A stretch of DNA of 64,000 nucleotides from Sphingobium sp. V4 (GCF_029590555.1 NZ_CP081001.1:1426001-1490000), one strand, 5' to 3'; positions 27,849-36,812 are shown, counted from the first letter of the stretch. The notes: generated by a model from the letters alone, not told the origin. A program made the numbers and translations.

Positions 27849-28247
27849 TCAGTCCCCTTCGGGATAACGGTCGAACTTGGGAAGATCATGGGCCTTGTCC
27901 ATCCAGGGTGCCGCTTCCGCCATTTGCACATGCGCCTGCGGCGGTAGCGCGGCGGGATCGTCCAGCGTCGCGGTCTGGATGTCGATCGATCCGGGGAAGA
28001 TGACGGGATTGGTGTAGAACAGCCCCGTTCCGCAAACCCCGCAGAAATGGCGGGTCGCGTTTTGCGAAGATTGGTAGCGCACCGGATCGCCGCTGATCTT
28101 CACCTTCTCCTCCGGAAACAGCGCCCAGCCAACCATCGGCGCGCCGGCGCTGGCGCGGCAGTCGGCGCAATGACAGATTGCGCTGTAGGCGGGGTCGCCC
28201 TCAGCTTCGTAGCGGATCGCGCCGCACTGGCATTTACCCGAAACCAT
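27849..28247 (-). CDS. GFA/CENP-V domain protein
   Basis: A 132-residue member of the glutathione-dependent formaldehyde-activating (GFA/CENP-V) fold. Zinc ligands are visible in KCQCGAIRYE, ICHCADCRAS and FCGVCGTGLFY, covering the seven expected Cys positions. The start ATG 28247 has AAGGAGG eight bases upstream. Most GFA-domain proteins are of unknown activity despite the name, so involvement in formaldehyde metabolism should not be assumed. It is divergent from the UvrD-type helicase gene. Confidence 0.88.
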   Translation of the reverse strand: MVSGKCQCGAIRYEAEGDPAYSAICHCADCRASAGAPMVGWALFPEEKVKISGDPVRYQSSQNATRHFCGVCGTGLFYTNPVIFPGSIDIQTATLDDPAALPPQAHVQMAEAAPWMDKAHDLPKFDRYPEGD

Positions 28248-28301
28248 GGCTCGTCCCTCCTTGCATGATTCGCCTTTTGTTCTCATAGAAAGGCCCCCAC
28301 G

Positions 28302-28333
28302 GCAAGGGCACGCGTCAAGGCCGTGCCCCTTGC
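28302..28333. repeat. long hairpin between divergent GFA and helicase genes
   Basis: GCAAGGGCACG pairs with CGTGCCCCTTGC, with one bulged base and a 9-base loop. It lies 33 bp before the helicase start in a 118-bp divergent region. It could be a regulatory dyad or leader hairpin for the helicase; I see no T-run. Confidence 0.4.
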
Positions 28334-28365
28334 TCAACCTTCCCCCTGTCCCTAGTTGATCGAAG

Positions 28366-30642
28366 ATGACGCTGCCAGCCCCCACTCCCAACGACCCGCC
28401 CTATCTCAAGGGGCTGAACGAACCCCAGCGGGAAGCCGTGCTGACCACGGAAGGCCCGGTACTGGTGCTGGCCGGCGCAGGCACGGGCAAGACCGCGGCG
28501 CTGACCGCGCGGCTCGCCCATCTGATCGCCACGCGCCGCGCCTGGCCGTCGGAAATCCTGGCTGTTACCTTCACCAACAAGGCGGCGCGGGAGATGCGCG
28601 TGCGCGTCGGCGCGATGATCGGCGATGCGGTGGAGGGGATGCCCTGGCTCGGCACCTTCCACGCCATCGCCGCCAAGATGCTGCGGCGCCACGCTGAACT
28701 GGTCGGACTGCAATCGAATTTCACCATTCTCGATACCGACGACCAGTTGCGGCTGATGAAACAGCTGATCCAGGCGGAGGGGATCGACGAGAAGCGCTGG
28801 CCCGCACGGCAGCTGGGCGGCCTTATCGACCAGTGGAAGAACAAGGGCTGGACGCCCGATGATGTCGGCGCGGGCGAGAGCGAGGGCTATGCCCATGGTA
28901 AGGGGCAGAAGCTCTACGCGGCCTATCAGGCGCGGTTGCGCGACGTAAATGCGTGCGATTTCGGTGACTTGCTGTTGCATGTTCTGACGATCTTGAAGAA
29001 GCATCGCGACGTGCTGGAGCAATATCAGCAGAAATTCCGCTATATCATGGTGGACGAATATCAGGACACCAACTCCAGCCAATATCTATGGCTGCGGCTG
29101 CTGGCCCAGACCCGCAAGAATATCTGCTGCGTGGGCGACGACGATCAGTCCATCTATTCGTGGCGCGGAGCCGAGGTCGCCAATATCCTGCGGTTCGAAA
29201 AGGATTTTCCGGGCGCGACGATCATCAGGCTGGAACAGAATTATCGCTCCACGCCCCACATATTGGGCGCGGCGTCCGGCGTCATCGCGGAAAATGGCAA
29301 TCGCCTGGGCAAGACGCTCTGGACCGACATAGATGTCGGCGAGAAGGTGCGGGTGATAGGCGTATGGGACGGGCCGGAGGAAGCCCGGCGGGTCGGTGAG
29401 GAGATTGAGGCGGTCCAACGCGGCGGCGGGTCGCTGGACGAGGTCGCGATCCTGGTCCGCGCCCAGCATCAGACCCGCGAGTTCGAAGACCGCTTCATCC
29501 AGATCGGCTTGCCCTATCGCATCGTCGGCGGCTTCCGCTTTTACGAGCGCGCGGAAATCCGAGACGCCCTCGCCTATCTGCGGCTGGTCAACCAGCCTGC
29601 CGACGACCTGGCGTTCGAGCGGATCGTCAACGTGCCGAAGCGTGGCCTGGGCGACAAGGCAGTGGAGAAGCTGCACCGACTCGCGCGGGCGCAGGGCATC
29701 CCCCTCGCTCTCGCCGCTGCACGCATCCTCGACACTGACGAACTGACGCCGCAGGCGCGCCGTTCGCTGGGCGCGTTTATCGGCGATCTCGCCCGCTGGC
29801 GCGATCGGGCGGCGCAATTGCCTCATGCCGAACTGGCGCGGCAGATATTGGACGAAAGCGGCTATACCGCGATGTTGCAGGCGGAGCGCACCACCGAAAG
29901 CGCCGGGCGGCTGGAAAATCTCTCCGAACTCGCGCGCGCGATGGAGGAATATGAGACGCTGGGCGCCTTTCTGGAGCATGTCAGCCTCGTCATGGACAAT
30001 GAAGCGCAGGCGGACGAGCGCAAGGTCACCATCATGACAATCCACGCCGCCAAGGGCCTGGAGTTCGACACCACATTCCTGGTCGGCTGGGAGGAAGGCG
30101 TGTTCCCATCGCAGCGAGCGCTGGACGAAGGCGGGCAGAACAGCCTGGAGGAGGAACGGCGGCTCGCCTATGTGGCGATCACGCGGGCGCGTCGGCGCTG
30201 CACCATCATTCATGCCGCCAACCGCCGCATCTACGGCCAGTGGACCAGCAGCATCCCGTCGCGCTTCGTCGGCGAATTGCCGCCCGAGCATGTGGAGGAA
30301 GAAAGCAGCATGTCGGGCGGCGCGTCGCTGTGGCGCGCCAACTGGTCGGAACGCGACGATCCTTTCGCCAATGTCGCGAGGGGCAGCGGGCGCGGGCCGG
30401 GCTGGCAGCGGGCGCAATCGTCCGGCCAGTTCAGCCGCGAGCCGGTGCGAATCGTTGAGGCGCGTGCGTCCGCGGTGTCGCTGGGCAACAAGGGACGCAG
30501 CGACATGAGCGTGGGCCTGCGCGTGTTTCACCAGAAATTCGGCTATGGCACCGTTGCGGAGATCGAGGGCAACAAGCTGGAGATCGATTTCGAGACGGCC
30601 GGGCGGAAAAGGGTGATGGACAGTTTCGTGTCACTGGCTTGA
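28366..30642 (+). CDS. uvrD: UvrD/PcrA-type superfamily 1 DNA helicase
   Basis: A 758-residue 3'-5' helicase. In order: Q motif LNEPQREAV, Walker A AGAGTGKT (36-43), motif Ia AVTFTNKAAREMRVRV, Walker B YIMVDEYQDTNSSQY, motif III GDDDQSIYSWRGAE, motif IV LEQNYRSTP, motif V TIHAAKGLEFD and motif VI AYVAITRARRRCTI. A C-terminal UvrD/PcrA tail ends in VFHQKFGYGTVAEIEGNKLEIDFE, the Tudor-like piece that contacts RNA polymerase in PcrA. It acts in repair and conflict resolution. Whether it is better called UvrD or PcrA cannot be settled from the sequence alone. Confidence 0.95.
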   Translation: MTLPAPTPNDPPYLKGLNEPQREAVLTTEGPVLVLAGAGTGKTAALTARLAHLIATRRAWPSEILAVTFTNKAAREMRVRVGAMIGDAVEGMPWLGTFHAIAAKMLRRHAELVGLQSNFTILDTDDQLRLMKQLIQAEGIDEKRWPARQLGGLIDQWKNKGWTPDDVGAGESEGYAHGKGQKLYAAYQARLRDVNACDFGDLLLHVLTILKKHRDVLEQYQQKFRYIMVDEYQDTNSSQYLWLRLLAQTRKNICCVGDDDQSIYSWRGAEVANILRFEKDFPGATIIRLEQNYRSTPHILGAASGVIAENGNRLGKTLWTDIDVGEKVRVIGVWDGPEEARRVGEEIEAVQRGGGSLDEVAILVRAQHQTREFEDRFIQIGLPYRIVGGFRFYERAEIRDALAYLRLVNQPADDLAFERIVNVPKRGLGDKAVEKLHRLARAQGIPLALAAARILDTDELTPQARRSLGAFIGDLARWRDRAAQLPHAELARQILDESGYTAMLQAERTTESAGRLENLSELARAMEEYETLGAFLEHVSLVMDNEAQADERKVTIMTIHAAKGLEFDTTFLVGWEEGVFPSQRALDEGGQNSLEEERRLAYVAITRARRRCTIIHAANRRIYGQWTSSIPSRFVGELPPEHVEEESSMSGGASLWRANWSERDDPFANVARGSGRGPGWQRAQSSGQFSREPVRIVEARASAVSLGNKGRSDMSVGLRVFHQKFGYGTVAEIEGNKLEIDFETAGRKRVMDSFVSLA

Positions 30643-30765
30643 CGCCGAGCCCGCCATTGTCTGAGAACGCCCGCGTCGCTGCATATGAGATGCCGGCCGG
30701 TGATCGAACCCAAGGCCCGCAATGGCGCTTGTGGACAGGACGGAAGCCCAGCACAATGTGATGCG

Positions 30766-31290
30766 ATGACGCTTGCGCAACAGCTCCTCGCCGCCACATT
30801 CGTCGTAGCCACGACAGTCGTGGTACATCTGATTGGCCTGGCTCTGCTTCTTGCCGTCCTCAGTCGTTATCGTCGTGCGTCACGCCGTCTGCTGGTCATT
30901 GTCCATAATGCAGCCGCAATCCTGGTGGCGGCCTTCGGCCTTTTTGCGCTTCATTCGATCGAGATCTGGATATGGGCGGGCGTGTATCAGTGGCTGGCGG
31001 CTTTTGCCGACTTCGAACACGCCATTTACTTCTCGACCTCGACCTATGTGACGATCGGCTATGGCGACGTCGTTCTGCCGCCGGGAATGCGGATCCTGGG
31101 CTCGATCGAGGGGGCCAGCGGCATAATCCTGATCGGCTGGTCCACAGCCTTCTTCTTTTCGATCGTCGACCGGATGAAGCTGCTGGAACGCCAGTTGGAA
31201 AGCGACCATGCGCGCCCCCCAGCCGACCTATCCGACGCCACCCATAGCCAGAAGGCAGAAAGGCGCTCGGCAGAGCCTGAGAAAGGCTGA
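30766..31290 (+). CDS. two-transmembrane potassium channel family protein
   Basis: A 174-residue membrane protein of the ion-channel-2 (KcsA-like) family. The selectivity filter is intact: TYVTIGYGDVV (Thr96-Asp101). Membrane helices lie at about 8-32, 42-64 and 110-132, with the pore helix just before the filter. The tail is charged and hydrophilic and lacks a regulatory RCK domain. A tetrameric K+ channel is expected. The chosen ATG (30766) starts before the first helix; the frame is open to an ATG at 30685, but that extension is polar and unlikely. Confidence 0.8.
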   Translation: MTLAQQLLAATFVVATTVVVHLIGLALLLAVLSRYRRASRRLLVIVHNAAAILVAAFGLFALHSIEIWIWAGVYQWLAAFADFEHAIYFSTSTYVTIGYGDVVLPPGMRILGSIEGASGIILIGWSTAFFFSIVDRMKLLERQLESDHARPPADLSDATHSQKAERRSAEPEKG

Positions 31291-31319
31291 GCCGGCAGGC
31301 AACAACGAAGATTGGAAAA

Positions 31320-31395
31320 TGGTGGAGCCTAGCGGGATCGAACCGCTGACCTCCTGCATGCCATGCAGGCGCTCTCCCAGCTGAGCTAAGGCCCC
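31320..31395 (-). tRNA. tRNA-Ala (anticodon GGC), copy 2
   Basis: A 76-nt cloverleaf on the minus strand with CCA encoded (TGG at 31320-31322 on plus). The anticodon stem CCTGC/GCAGG encloses the loop ATGGCAT, giving GGC. The D-arm is GCTCAGCTGGGAGAGC and the T-arm has GGTTCGATCCC. It is identical in sequence to the copy at 31569-31644. Confidence 0.95.
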
Positions 31396-31531
31396 ATCGT
31401 AGCGGCATCGGCCGCTATATGGTCAGGCCATGTCCGGTCAAGACCGTCGGCCGATTATACTGTCCCTCGCGATTCCGGGCGGAGGTCTTTCACAACCTCA
31501 AGCCCTTGCTTTACGCTCGGGAGTTTTTCGG

Positions 31532-31554
31532 GAAAATGTCCCCCGGACATTTTC
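31532..31554 (-). terminator. hairpin downstream of tRNA-Ala copy 1
   Basis: GAAAATGTCC and GGACATTTTC form a perfect 10-bp stem with a 3-base loop, 15 bases past the 3' end of the upstream tRNA-Ala on the minus strand. The A/T-rich base of the stem could act like the U-tract of an intrinsic terminator. The rest of the 173-bp spacer between the two tRNA genes shows nothing recognisable. Confidence 0.5.
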
Positions 31555-31568
31555 TGCCTCCGAAACAC

Positions 31569-31644
31569 TGGTGGAGCCTAGCGGGATCGAACCGCTGACC
31601 TCCTGCATGCCATGCAGGCGCTCTCCCAGCTGAGCTAAGGCCCC
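31569..31644 (-). tRNA. tRNA-Ala (anticodon GGC), copy 1
   Basis: A 76-nt tRNA identical to the one at 31320-31395, with the same GGC anticodon and encoded CCA. The flanking DNA of the two copies differs, so the duplication is limited to the tRNA itself. Confidence 0.95.
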
Positions 31645-31732
31645 GTCACCAGTGAAGCGCCGTTTGGGTCCGGCGCCTCGGAGGTCGCTGCCTCTAGGGT
31701 CAGGCGACCCCGTTGGCAAGCACAAAATTCAA

Positions 31733-32071
31733 TTAATTGTCGTCGTCATTATCGTCGCCGGCAGCGTCGACGCCCAGGTCGTCGTCACCGCCCAGATCGA
31801 CGTCATTGTCCGGCGAATCGCCATCGTCATCGACGTCCAGATCGATGTCCAGATCGTCGTCGGCAGTCTCCAGCTCGCCATCGGCGGTCTCGATGACCTT
31901 CTTGGGCGCAACTTCCTCATAAGGCAGCGGCTGCTTCGACTTCAGCACCGGTTCCGGTTCCCAGGCGGTGTTGCAGTTGATGCAGTTCACCGGGTCATCC
32001 TTGCCCAGGTCGTAGAAGCGAGTCGCGCATTTCGGGCAGGTCCGCTTCGTGCCCCATTCAGCCTTCACCAT
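31733..32071 (-). CDS. FYDLN-acid domain protein (TIGR02300 type)
   Basis: A 112-residue protein typical of alphaproteobacteria. The N-terminal half holds a zinc-ribbon-like pair CPKC...CINC around FYDLGKDDPVNC, the name-giving FYDLN motif (here FYDLG). The last 45 residues are almost entirely Asp/Gly with a few Ala and Leu (DLDIDLDVDDDGDSPDND...), very acidic and surely disordered. The function is unknown. It is divergent from aroA with a 149-bp spacer. Confidence 0.9.
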   Translation of the reverse strand: MVKAEWGTKRTCPKCATRFYDLGKDDPVNCINCNTAWEPEPVLKSKQPLPYEEVAPKKVIETADGELETADDDLDIDLDVDDDGDSPDNDVDLGGDDDLGVDAAGDDNDDDN

Positions 32072-32220
32072 GTCCGGCCTGTTCCTTCTTCGATGCTCAA
32101 ACAGAAATCACGCGGCGCGACGGATGTCGCCCGCGAAACGTCGGGCGCCTTGCCATAGCGAAACCGCGCTGTCAAAAGCCGCTCGCATTTTTTCGGTTCC
32201 AAGACATCGGATACCCCCCA

Positions 32221-33561
32221 GTGACCCAGCATGACGAACAGCCCGCCCCCCGCACCTTCACCGCCGCGCCGCCCCTGTCCGGAAGCGTCACCGTACCGGG
32301 GGACAAGAGCATTTCCCACCGATCGCTGATGCTGTCGGCTCTCGCCGTTGGCGAAAGCCGGGTGGAAGGGCTGCTGGAAGGCGAGGACGTGCTGGCCACG
32401 GCCTCCGCCATGCGCGCCATGGGCGCGGACATTCAGCGCGACGACGACGGCATCTGGCATATCCATGGCGTCGGAGTCGGCGGCCTGCTCCAGCCGCAGA
32501 CCGCGCTCGACATGGGCAATAGCGGCACCTCGACCCGCCTGCTGATGGGGCTGCTCGCCAGCCATGACCTGACCGCCACTTTCATCGGGGACGCGTCGCT
32601 CAGCAAGCGCCCGATGGCCCGCGTGACGGAGCCGCTCTCACGCATGGGCGCCAGCTTCACCACCAGCCCCGGTGAACGCCTGCCGCTCACCATGAAGGGC
32701 GCCTGCCCGGCCGTGCCGCTCGACTATCGCCTGCCCGTCGCGTCGGCCCAGGTGAAGTCCGCGATCCTGCTCGCCGGCCTCAATACGCCGGGCATCACCC
32801 GCGTCATCGAGCCGATCCCGACCCGCGATCATAGCGAGCGTATGCTAAAGGGCTTTGGCGCGGACATCGATGTCGAGGTCGAGGCGGACGGCACGCGTAT
32901 CATCACGCTGGTCGGCGAAGCAGAATTGAAGCCCCAGCAGATTGTCGTGCCGGGCGACCCCTCTTCCGCCGCATTCCCCATGGTCGCGGCCTTGCTGGTG
33001 CCGGGTTCGCGTGTGACGATCGCCAATGTCGGCCTCAATGCGACACGCGCCGGCCTCATCGACCTGCTGCGCGAGATGGGCGGATCGATCGAGGTCGTGA
33101 ACGTCCGCGAGGTCGGCGGCGAGCCGGTCGGCGACCTGATCGTCACCGCATCGGCGCTCAGGGGCATCGAGCCCGATCCGGCCCGCGCGCCCAGCATGAT
33201 CGACGAATATCCCGTCGCCTTCATCGCCGCCGCCCTCGCCGAAGGCCGCAGCATCTTCCGCGGCCTGGAAGAATTGCGAGTCAAGGAATCCGATCGCATC
33301 GCAACGATGGCCGAGGGGCTGCGCACCATCGGCGTCCGCGTGGAGGAACTGGAGGATGGCCTCATCATCGAGGGCAGCGGCGGCGCGTCGCTGGCCGGGG
33401 GCGGCCCGATCGCGACGAAGCTGGACCATCGCATTGCCATGAGCTTCGCTGTCGCCGGCCTAGTATCGAAGGATGGCGTTACCATCGACGACATGCGCCC
33501 GGTGGCGACCAGCTTCCCGACCTTCCTGCCGCTGCTCCAGTCGCTCGGAGCCATCGCATGA
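32221..33561 (+). CDS. aroA: 3-phosphoshikimate 1-carboxyvinyltransferase (class II EPSP synthase)
   Basis: A 446-residue EPSP synthase of the shikimate pathway. It resembles the class II enzyme of Agrobacterium CP4: PGDKSISHRSLML, IGDASLSKRPMARV, ASAQVKSAILLAGLNTPG, RDHSERMLKGFGA, EELRVKESDRI and LDHRIAMSF. In the phosphoenolpyruvate loop the CP4 protein has GNAATGCR with the insensitivity-linked Ala100; here it reads GNSGTSTR, with Gly at that place. The start is GTG at 32221 without a clear Shine-Dalgarno site; an ATG ten bases later is out of frame. It overlaps cmk by 4 bp. Confidence 0.95.
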   Translation: MTQHDEQPAPRTFTAAPPLSGSVTVPGDKSISHRSLMLSALAVGESRVEGLLEGEDVLATASAMRAMGADIQRDDDGIWHIHGVGVGGLLQPQTALDMGNSGTSTRLLMGLLASHDLTATFIGDASLSKRPMARVTEPLSRMGASFTTSPGERLPLTMKGACPAVPLDYRLPVASAQVKSAILLAGLNTPGITRVIEPIPTRDHSERMLKGFGADIDVEVEADGTRIITLVGEAELKPQQIVVPGDPSSAAFPMVAALLVPGSRVTIANVGLNATRAGLIDLLREMGGSIEVVNVREVGGEPVGDLIVTASALRGIEPDPARAPSMIDEYPVAFIAAALAEGRSIFRGLEELRVKESDRIATMAEGLRTIGVRVEELEDGLIIEGSGGASLAGGGPIATKLDHRIAMSFAVAGLVSKDGVTIDDMRPVATSFPTFLPLLQSLGAIA

Positions 33562-34187
33562 TCATCGCCGTGGATGGCCCGGCCGCTTCGGGCAAGGGCA
33601 CGATCGCCAAGGAACTGGGGCGACATTACGGACTGCCGGTGCTCGACACCGGCCTGCTCTACCGCGCGGTCGGTCTGTCGGTCCTGAAGCAGGGCGGCGA
33701 CCCGGACCTTGAAGCCGACGCGCTGGCCGCGTGCGACTTCGGCGACGCGATCCTGAGCGATATGGCGCTGCGCAGCGAGGCCGTGGGCAGCCTCGCCTCG
33801 CGCGTGTCCGTCCACCAGAGCGTGCGTGACGCGCTGGTCCAGCGCCAGCGTGACTTCGCCACGCAGCCGGGCGGCGCCATCCTGGACGGGCGCGACATCG
33901 GCACGGTGATCGCCCCCGATGCCGACGCCAAGATATTCGTCACCGCCAGCGTCCATGTCCGCGCGCAGCGGCGCTACAAGGATGCCCTGGCCCATGGCGG
34001 CCACCCCGACATGGACAGCCTGATCGCGGACATCCAGGCCCGCGACACCCGCGACATGAGTCGCGACCATGCCCCCCTGAAGGTCGCCGACGGCGCGGAC
34101 TTGCTAGATACGTCGGATTTGACTATAGACGCCGCCGTCCAGCGGGCCATCGCGCTTGTGGACGCCCAGCTTGAAGGTCGCCCCTGA
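33558..34187 (+). CDS. cmk: cytidylate kinase
   Basis: A 209-residue CMP/dCMP kinase. The P-loop is DGPAASGKGTIAKELG, followed by the CMP-binding LDTGLLYRAVGL, and DGRDIGTVIAPDADAKIFVTAS. It recycles CMP to CDP in the cytoplasm. The ATG overlaps the aroA stop. The order aroA-cmk-rpsA-ihfB is a well-known proteobacterial arrangement. A terminator follows 15 bp after the stop, so rpsA probably has its own promoter. Confidence 0.97.
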   Translation: MIIAVDGPAASGKGTIAKELGRHYGLPVLDTGLLYRAVGLSVLKQGGDPDLEADALAACDFGDAILSDMALRSEAVGSLASRVSVHQSVRDALVQRQRDFATQPGGAILDGRDIGTVIAPDADAKIFVTASVHVRAQRRYKDALAHGGHPDMDSLIADIQARDTRDMSRDHAPLKVADGADLLDTSDLTIDAAVQRAIALVDAQLEGRP

Positions 34188-34202
34188 GGCGTGACCCGAT
34201 AA

Positions 34203-34230
34203 GGCGCGCGGATATTCCGGGCGCCCTTTT
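34203..34230 (+). terminator. intrinsic terminator after cmk
   Basis: GGCGC-G-CGG and CCG-G-GCGCC form a stem with a 5-base loop and one mismatch, followed by CTTTTCGCTTTTC. Confidence 0.65.
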
Positions 34231-34362
34231 CGCTTTTCATGGCCGAGCGTTCCAACGCCCAACTCCTTGGATACGTTCAGGGTATTCGGCCCTGCGCGTG
34301 GTTTGGCCAAAGACCATCGGATACAACCGATTGGCCAGCAATGACGAGTGAAGGACTATATA

Positions 34363-36075
34363 ATGGCCTCTGTGGCATTCCCCTCGCGCGACGATTTCGC
34401 CGCGCTGCTCAATGATTCTCTCGGTGGCGAGGACGGCGGCTTCGAAGGCCGCGTCGTCAAGGGCACCGTTACCGCCATCGAAAACGACCTCGCCGTCATC
34501 GACGTCGGCCTGAAGTCGGAAGGCCGCGTGCCGCTGCGCGAATTCGCGATGCCCGGCCAGAAGGCCGACCTGAAGGTCGGCGACGAAGTCGAAGTCTATG
34601 TCGACCGCGTCGAAAACGCCCATGGCGAAGCCATGCTGTCGCGTGACCGCGCCCGCCGCGAAGCCGCCTGGGACAAGCTGGAAGCCGAGTTCACCGAGAG
34701 CGCGCGCGTCGAAGGCGTCATCTTCGGTCGTGTCAAGGGTGGCTTCACCGTCGACCTCGACGGCGCCGTGGCGTTCCTGCCCGGCAGCCAGGTCGATATC
34801 CGCCCCGTGCGCGATGTCACCCCGCTGATGGACATTCCGCAGCCCTTCCAGATCCTCAAGATGGATCGCCGCCGCGGCAACATCGTCGTGTCGCGCCGCG
34901 CCATCCTGGAAGAAACCCGCGCCGAACAGCGCAGCGGCCTCATCCAGACGCTGGCCGAAGGACAGATCATCGAAGGCGTCGTCAAGAACATCACCGATTA
35001 TGGTGCGTTCGTTGACCTGGGCGGCATCGACGGCCTGCTGCACGTCACTGACCTGTCGTACAAGCGCATCAACCACCCGAACGAGATGATCAACATCGGC
35101 GATACCGTCCGTGTCCAGATCATCCGCATCAACCGCGACACCCAGCGCATCAGCCTCGGCATGAAGCAGCTGGAAAGCGATCCGTGGGAAGGCGCATCGG
35201 CCAAGTATCCCGTTGGCGCCAAGCTGTCGGGCCGCGTCACGAACATCACCGAATATGGTGCGTTCGTCGAACTGGAAGCCGGAATCGAGGGTCTGGTCCA
35301 CGTTTCGGAAATGTCCTGGACCAAGAAGAACGTCCACCCCGGCAAGATCGTGTCGACCAGCCAGGAAGTCGAAGTTCTGGTTCTGGAAGTCGATCCCGAG
35401 AAGCGCCGCATCAGCCTCGGCCTCAAGCAGGCCCAGAACAACCCCTGGGACAGCTTCGCCGAACGTCACCCGATCGGCTCGACCGTCGAGGGCGAAGTCA
35501 AGAACGCGACCGAATTCGGCCTGTTCATCGGTCTGGACGGCGACGTCGACGGCATGGTCCACATGTCGGACATCGCCTGGGGCATTTCGGGCGAAGACGC
35601 GCTGGCGCTGCACCGCAAGGGCGAGACGGTTCAGGCCGTCGTTCTCGACATCGACGTCGAGAAGGAACGCATCAGCCTCGGCATGAAGCAGCTTGAGCGT
35701 GGCGGCCCTGCCGCTGGCGGCACTGCCGCTGCCGCTGCCGGTCTCAACAAGAACGCGATCGTCACCGTGACCGTTCTGGAAGTTCGCGACGGCGGCCTGG
35801 AAGTCCAGGCTGGCGAAGATGGCGCCGCCGGCTTCATCAAGCGCAGCGACCTGGGCCGCGACCGCGACGAGCAGCGTCCGGAGCGCTTCCAGATCGGCCA
35901 GAAGTTCGACGCCATGGTGACCGGTTTCGACCGTGCCAAGAAGCCGACCTTCTCGGTCAAGGCGATGCAGATCGCTGAAGAGAAGCAGGCTGTGGCTCAG
36001 TATGGCTCGTCGGACAGCGGCGCGTCGCTGGGCGACATTCTGGGCGAAGCCCTCAAGGCCAAGAGCGAAGGCTGA
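34363..36075 (+). CDS. rpsA: 30S ribosomal protein S1
   Basis: A 570-residue S1 with six S1/OB-fold repeats starting near residues 28, 114, 201, 284, 370 and 463. The central repeats carry the familiar NITDYGAFVDLGGIDGLLHVTDLSYKR and NITEYGAFVELEAGIEGLVHVSEMSW. It brings mRNA to the 30S subunit. AAGGAC lies six bases before ATG 34363; a GTG at 34348 would overlap that site. The leader contains a small hairpin (ATCGG at 34316-34320 with CCGAT at 34327-34331), a possible target for S1 autoregulation. Codon use is strongly biased, as expected for a highly expressed gene. Confidence 0.98.
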   Translation: MASVAFPSRDDFAALLNDSLGGEDGGFEGRVVKGTVTAIENDLAVIDVGLKSEGRVPLREFAMPGQKADLKVGDEVEVYVDRVENAHGEAMLSRDRARREAAWDKLEAEFTESARVEGVIFGRVKGGFTVDLDGAVAFLPGSQVDIRPVRDVTPLMDIPQPFQILKMDRRRGNIVVSRRAILEETRAEQRSGLIQTLAEGQIIEGVVKNITDYGAFVDLGGIDGLLHVTDLSYKRINHPNEMINIGDTVRVQIIRINRDTQRISLGMKQLESDPWEGASAKYPVGAKLSGRVTNITEYGAFVELEAGIEGLVHVSEMSWTKKNVHPGKIVSTSQEVEVLVLEVDPEKRRISLGLKQAQNNPWDSFAERHPIGSTVEGEVKNATEFGLFIGLDGDVDGMVHMSDIAWGISGEDALALHRKGETVQAVVLDIDVEKERISLGMKQLERGGPAAGGTAAAAAGLNKNAIVTVTVLEVRDGGLEVQAGEDGAAGFIKRSDLGRDRDEQRPERFQIGQKFDAMVTGFDRAKKPTFSVKAMQIAEEKQAVAQYGSSDSGASLGDILGEALKAKSEG

Positions 36076-36100
36076 TCCCCTTAGGGATTACCTCAGAAAA

Positions 36101-36132
36101 GCCCGCCGGAACCCAGGTTCCGGCGGGCTTTT
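36101..36132 (+). terminator. strong intrinsic terminator after rpsA
   Basis: GCCCGCCGGAAC and GTTCCGGCGGGC form a perfect 12-bp stem with a 4-base loop, followed by TTTTCTC and preceded by AAAA. Confidence 0.9.
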
Positions 36133-36238
36133 CTCATTCTTGGCCATCCGAAACGATCTTGCGCCAGCCAATTGCCAACTTCTTGCAAAAGCTTTATGAA
36201 ATGCAGGAGGGGAACAGCAGAGGGGCGCTGGTGGAGCA

Positions 36239-36541
36239 ATGATCCGATCGGAACTGATCCAGAAGCTGACGGAAGAGAATCCGGAACTGACCGTTCCGGA
36301 GGTCGAGCGCATCGTCGACCTTTTCTTCAAGGAAATCGTCGATCGACTGGCCACGGGTGGGCGGGTCGAATTGCGGGGCTTCGGCGCCTTCACGACGCGC
36401 GCCCGCGAAGCGCGCACAGGCCGCAATCCGCGCACCGGCGAACAGGTGCCGGTCTGCGCCAAGCGCGTACCCTATTTCAAGCCGGGCAAGGAAATGCGCG
36501 AACGGTTGAACGCCGTTGGCGAAACCGCTGCCGAGGCTTGA
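36239..36541 (+). CDS. ihfB: integration host factor subunit beta
   Basis: A 100-residue HU/IHF family protein: [18 protein letters not shown] at the N-terminus, [31 protein letters not shown] across the DNA-intercalating arm, and [13 protein letters not shown] at the end. The place after rpsA and the RTGRNPRTG arm favour the beta subunit over HU. With IhfA it bends DNA at specific sites in the nucleoid. GGAGCA lies just before the ATG. A terminator separates it from rpsA, so it has its own promoter. Confidence 0.95.
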   Translation: MIRSELIQKLTEENPELTVPEVERIVDLFFKEIVDRLATGGRVELRGFGAFTTRAREARTGRNPRTGEQVPVCAKRVPYFKPGKEMRERLNAVGETAAEA

Positions 36542-36556
36542 CCTCGCCCGCGCCAG

Positions 36557-36587
36557 CCTTCAGGGGGAAATCCGCCCTGAAGGTTTC
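36557..36587 (+). terminator. terminator between ihfB and tRNA-Leu
   Basis: CCTTCAGGG and CCCTGAAGG form a 9-bp stem (loop GGAAATCCG can close further), followed by TTTC. It ends three bases before the tRNA. Confidence 0.7.
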
Positions 36588-36589
36588 GG

Positions 36590-36675
36590 GCGGACGTGGC
36601 GAAATCGGTAGACGCAGCGGACTTAAAATCCGCCTTCCCCTGGAAATGCGGGTTCAAGTCCCGCCGTCCGCACCA
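36590..36675 (+). tRNA. tRNA-Leu (anticodon UAA)
   Basis: An 86-nt class II tRNA with acceptor GCGGACG/CGTCCGC, encoded CCA, a long variable arm (CTTCCCCTGGAAA region) and anticodon loop CTTAAAA reading UAA. Confidence 0.95.
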
Positions 36676-36788
36676 ACCTGATTCGACTGGGTTTTCCGGC
36701 GCGCTTTGCCTTGATGAGGTCTAGCCGTTCCTACAGTCTATTTCGGCACTGTTCCGACAGGTCAGTCCGCGGGTGGAAGCCCGGCCCC

Positions 36789-36812
36789 GCCCGGATAAAT
36801 TCGGGCTTTTTC
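36789..36812 (+). terminator. intrinsic terminator downstream of tRNA-Leu
   Basis: GCCCG and CGGGC flank an 8-base loop (GATAAATT), followed by TTTTTCTT. It precedes the antiporter gene by about 50 bp. Confidence 0.75.

Noticed and set aside
31430..31633. A 67-codon plus-strand frame across the tRNA-Ala spacer
   Set aside because: It reads through the antisense of a tRNA gene, which explains its openness.
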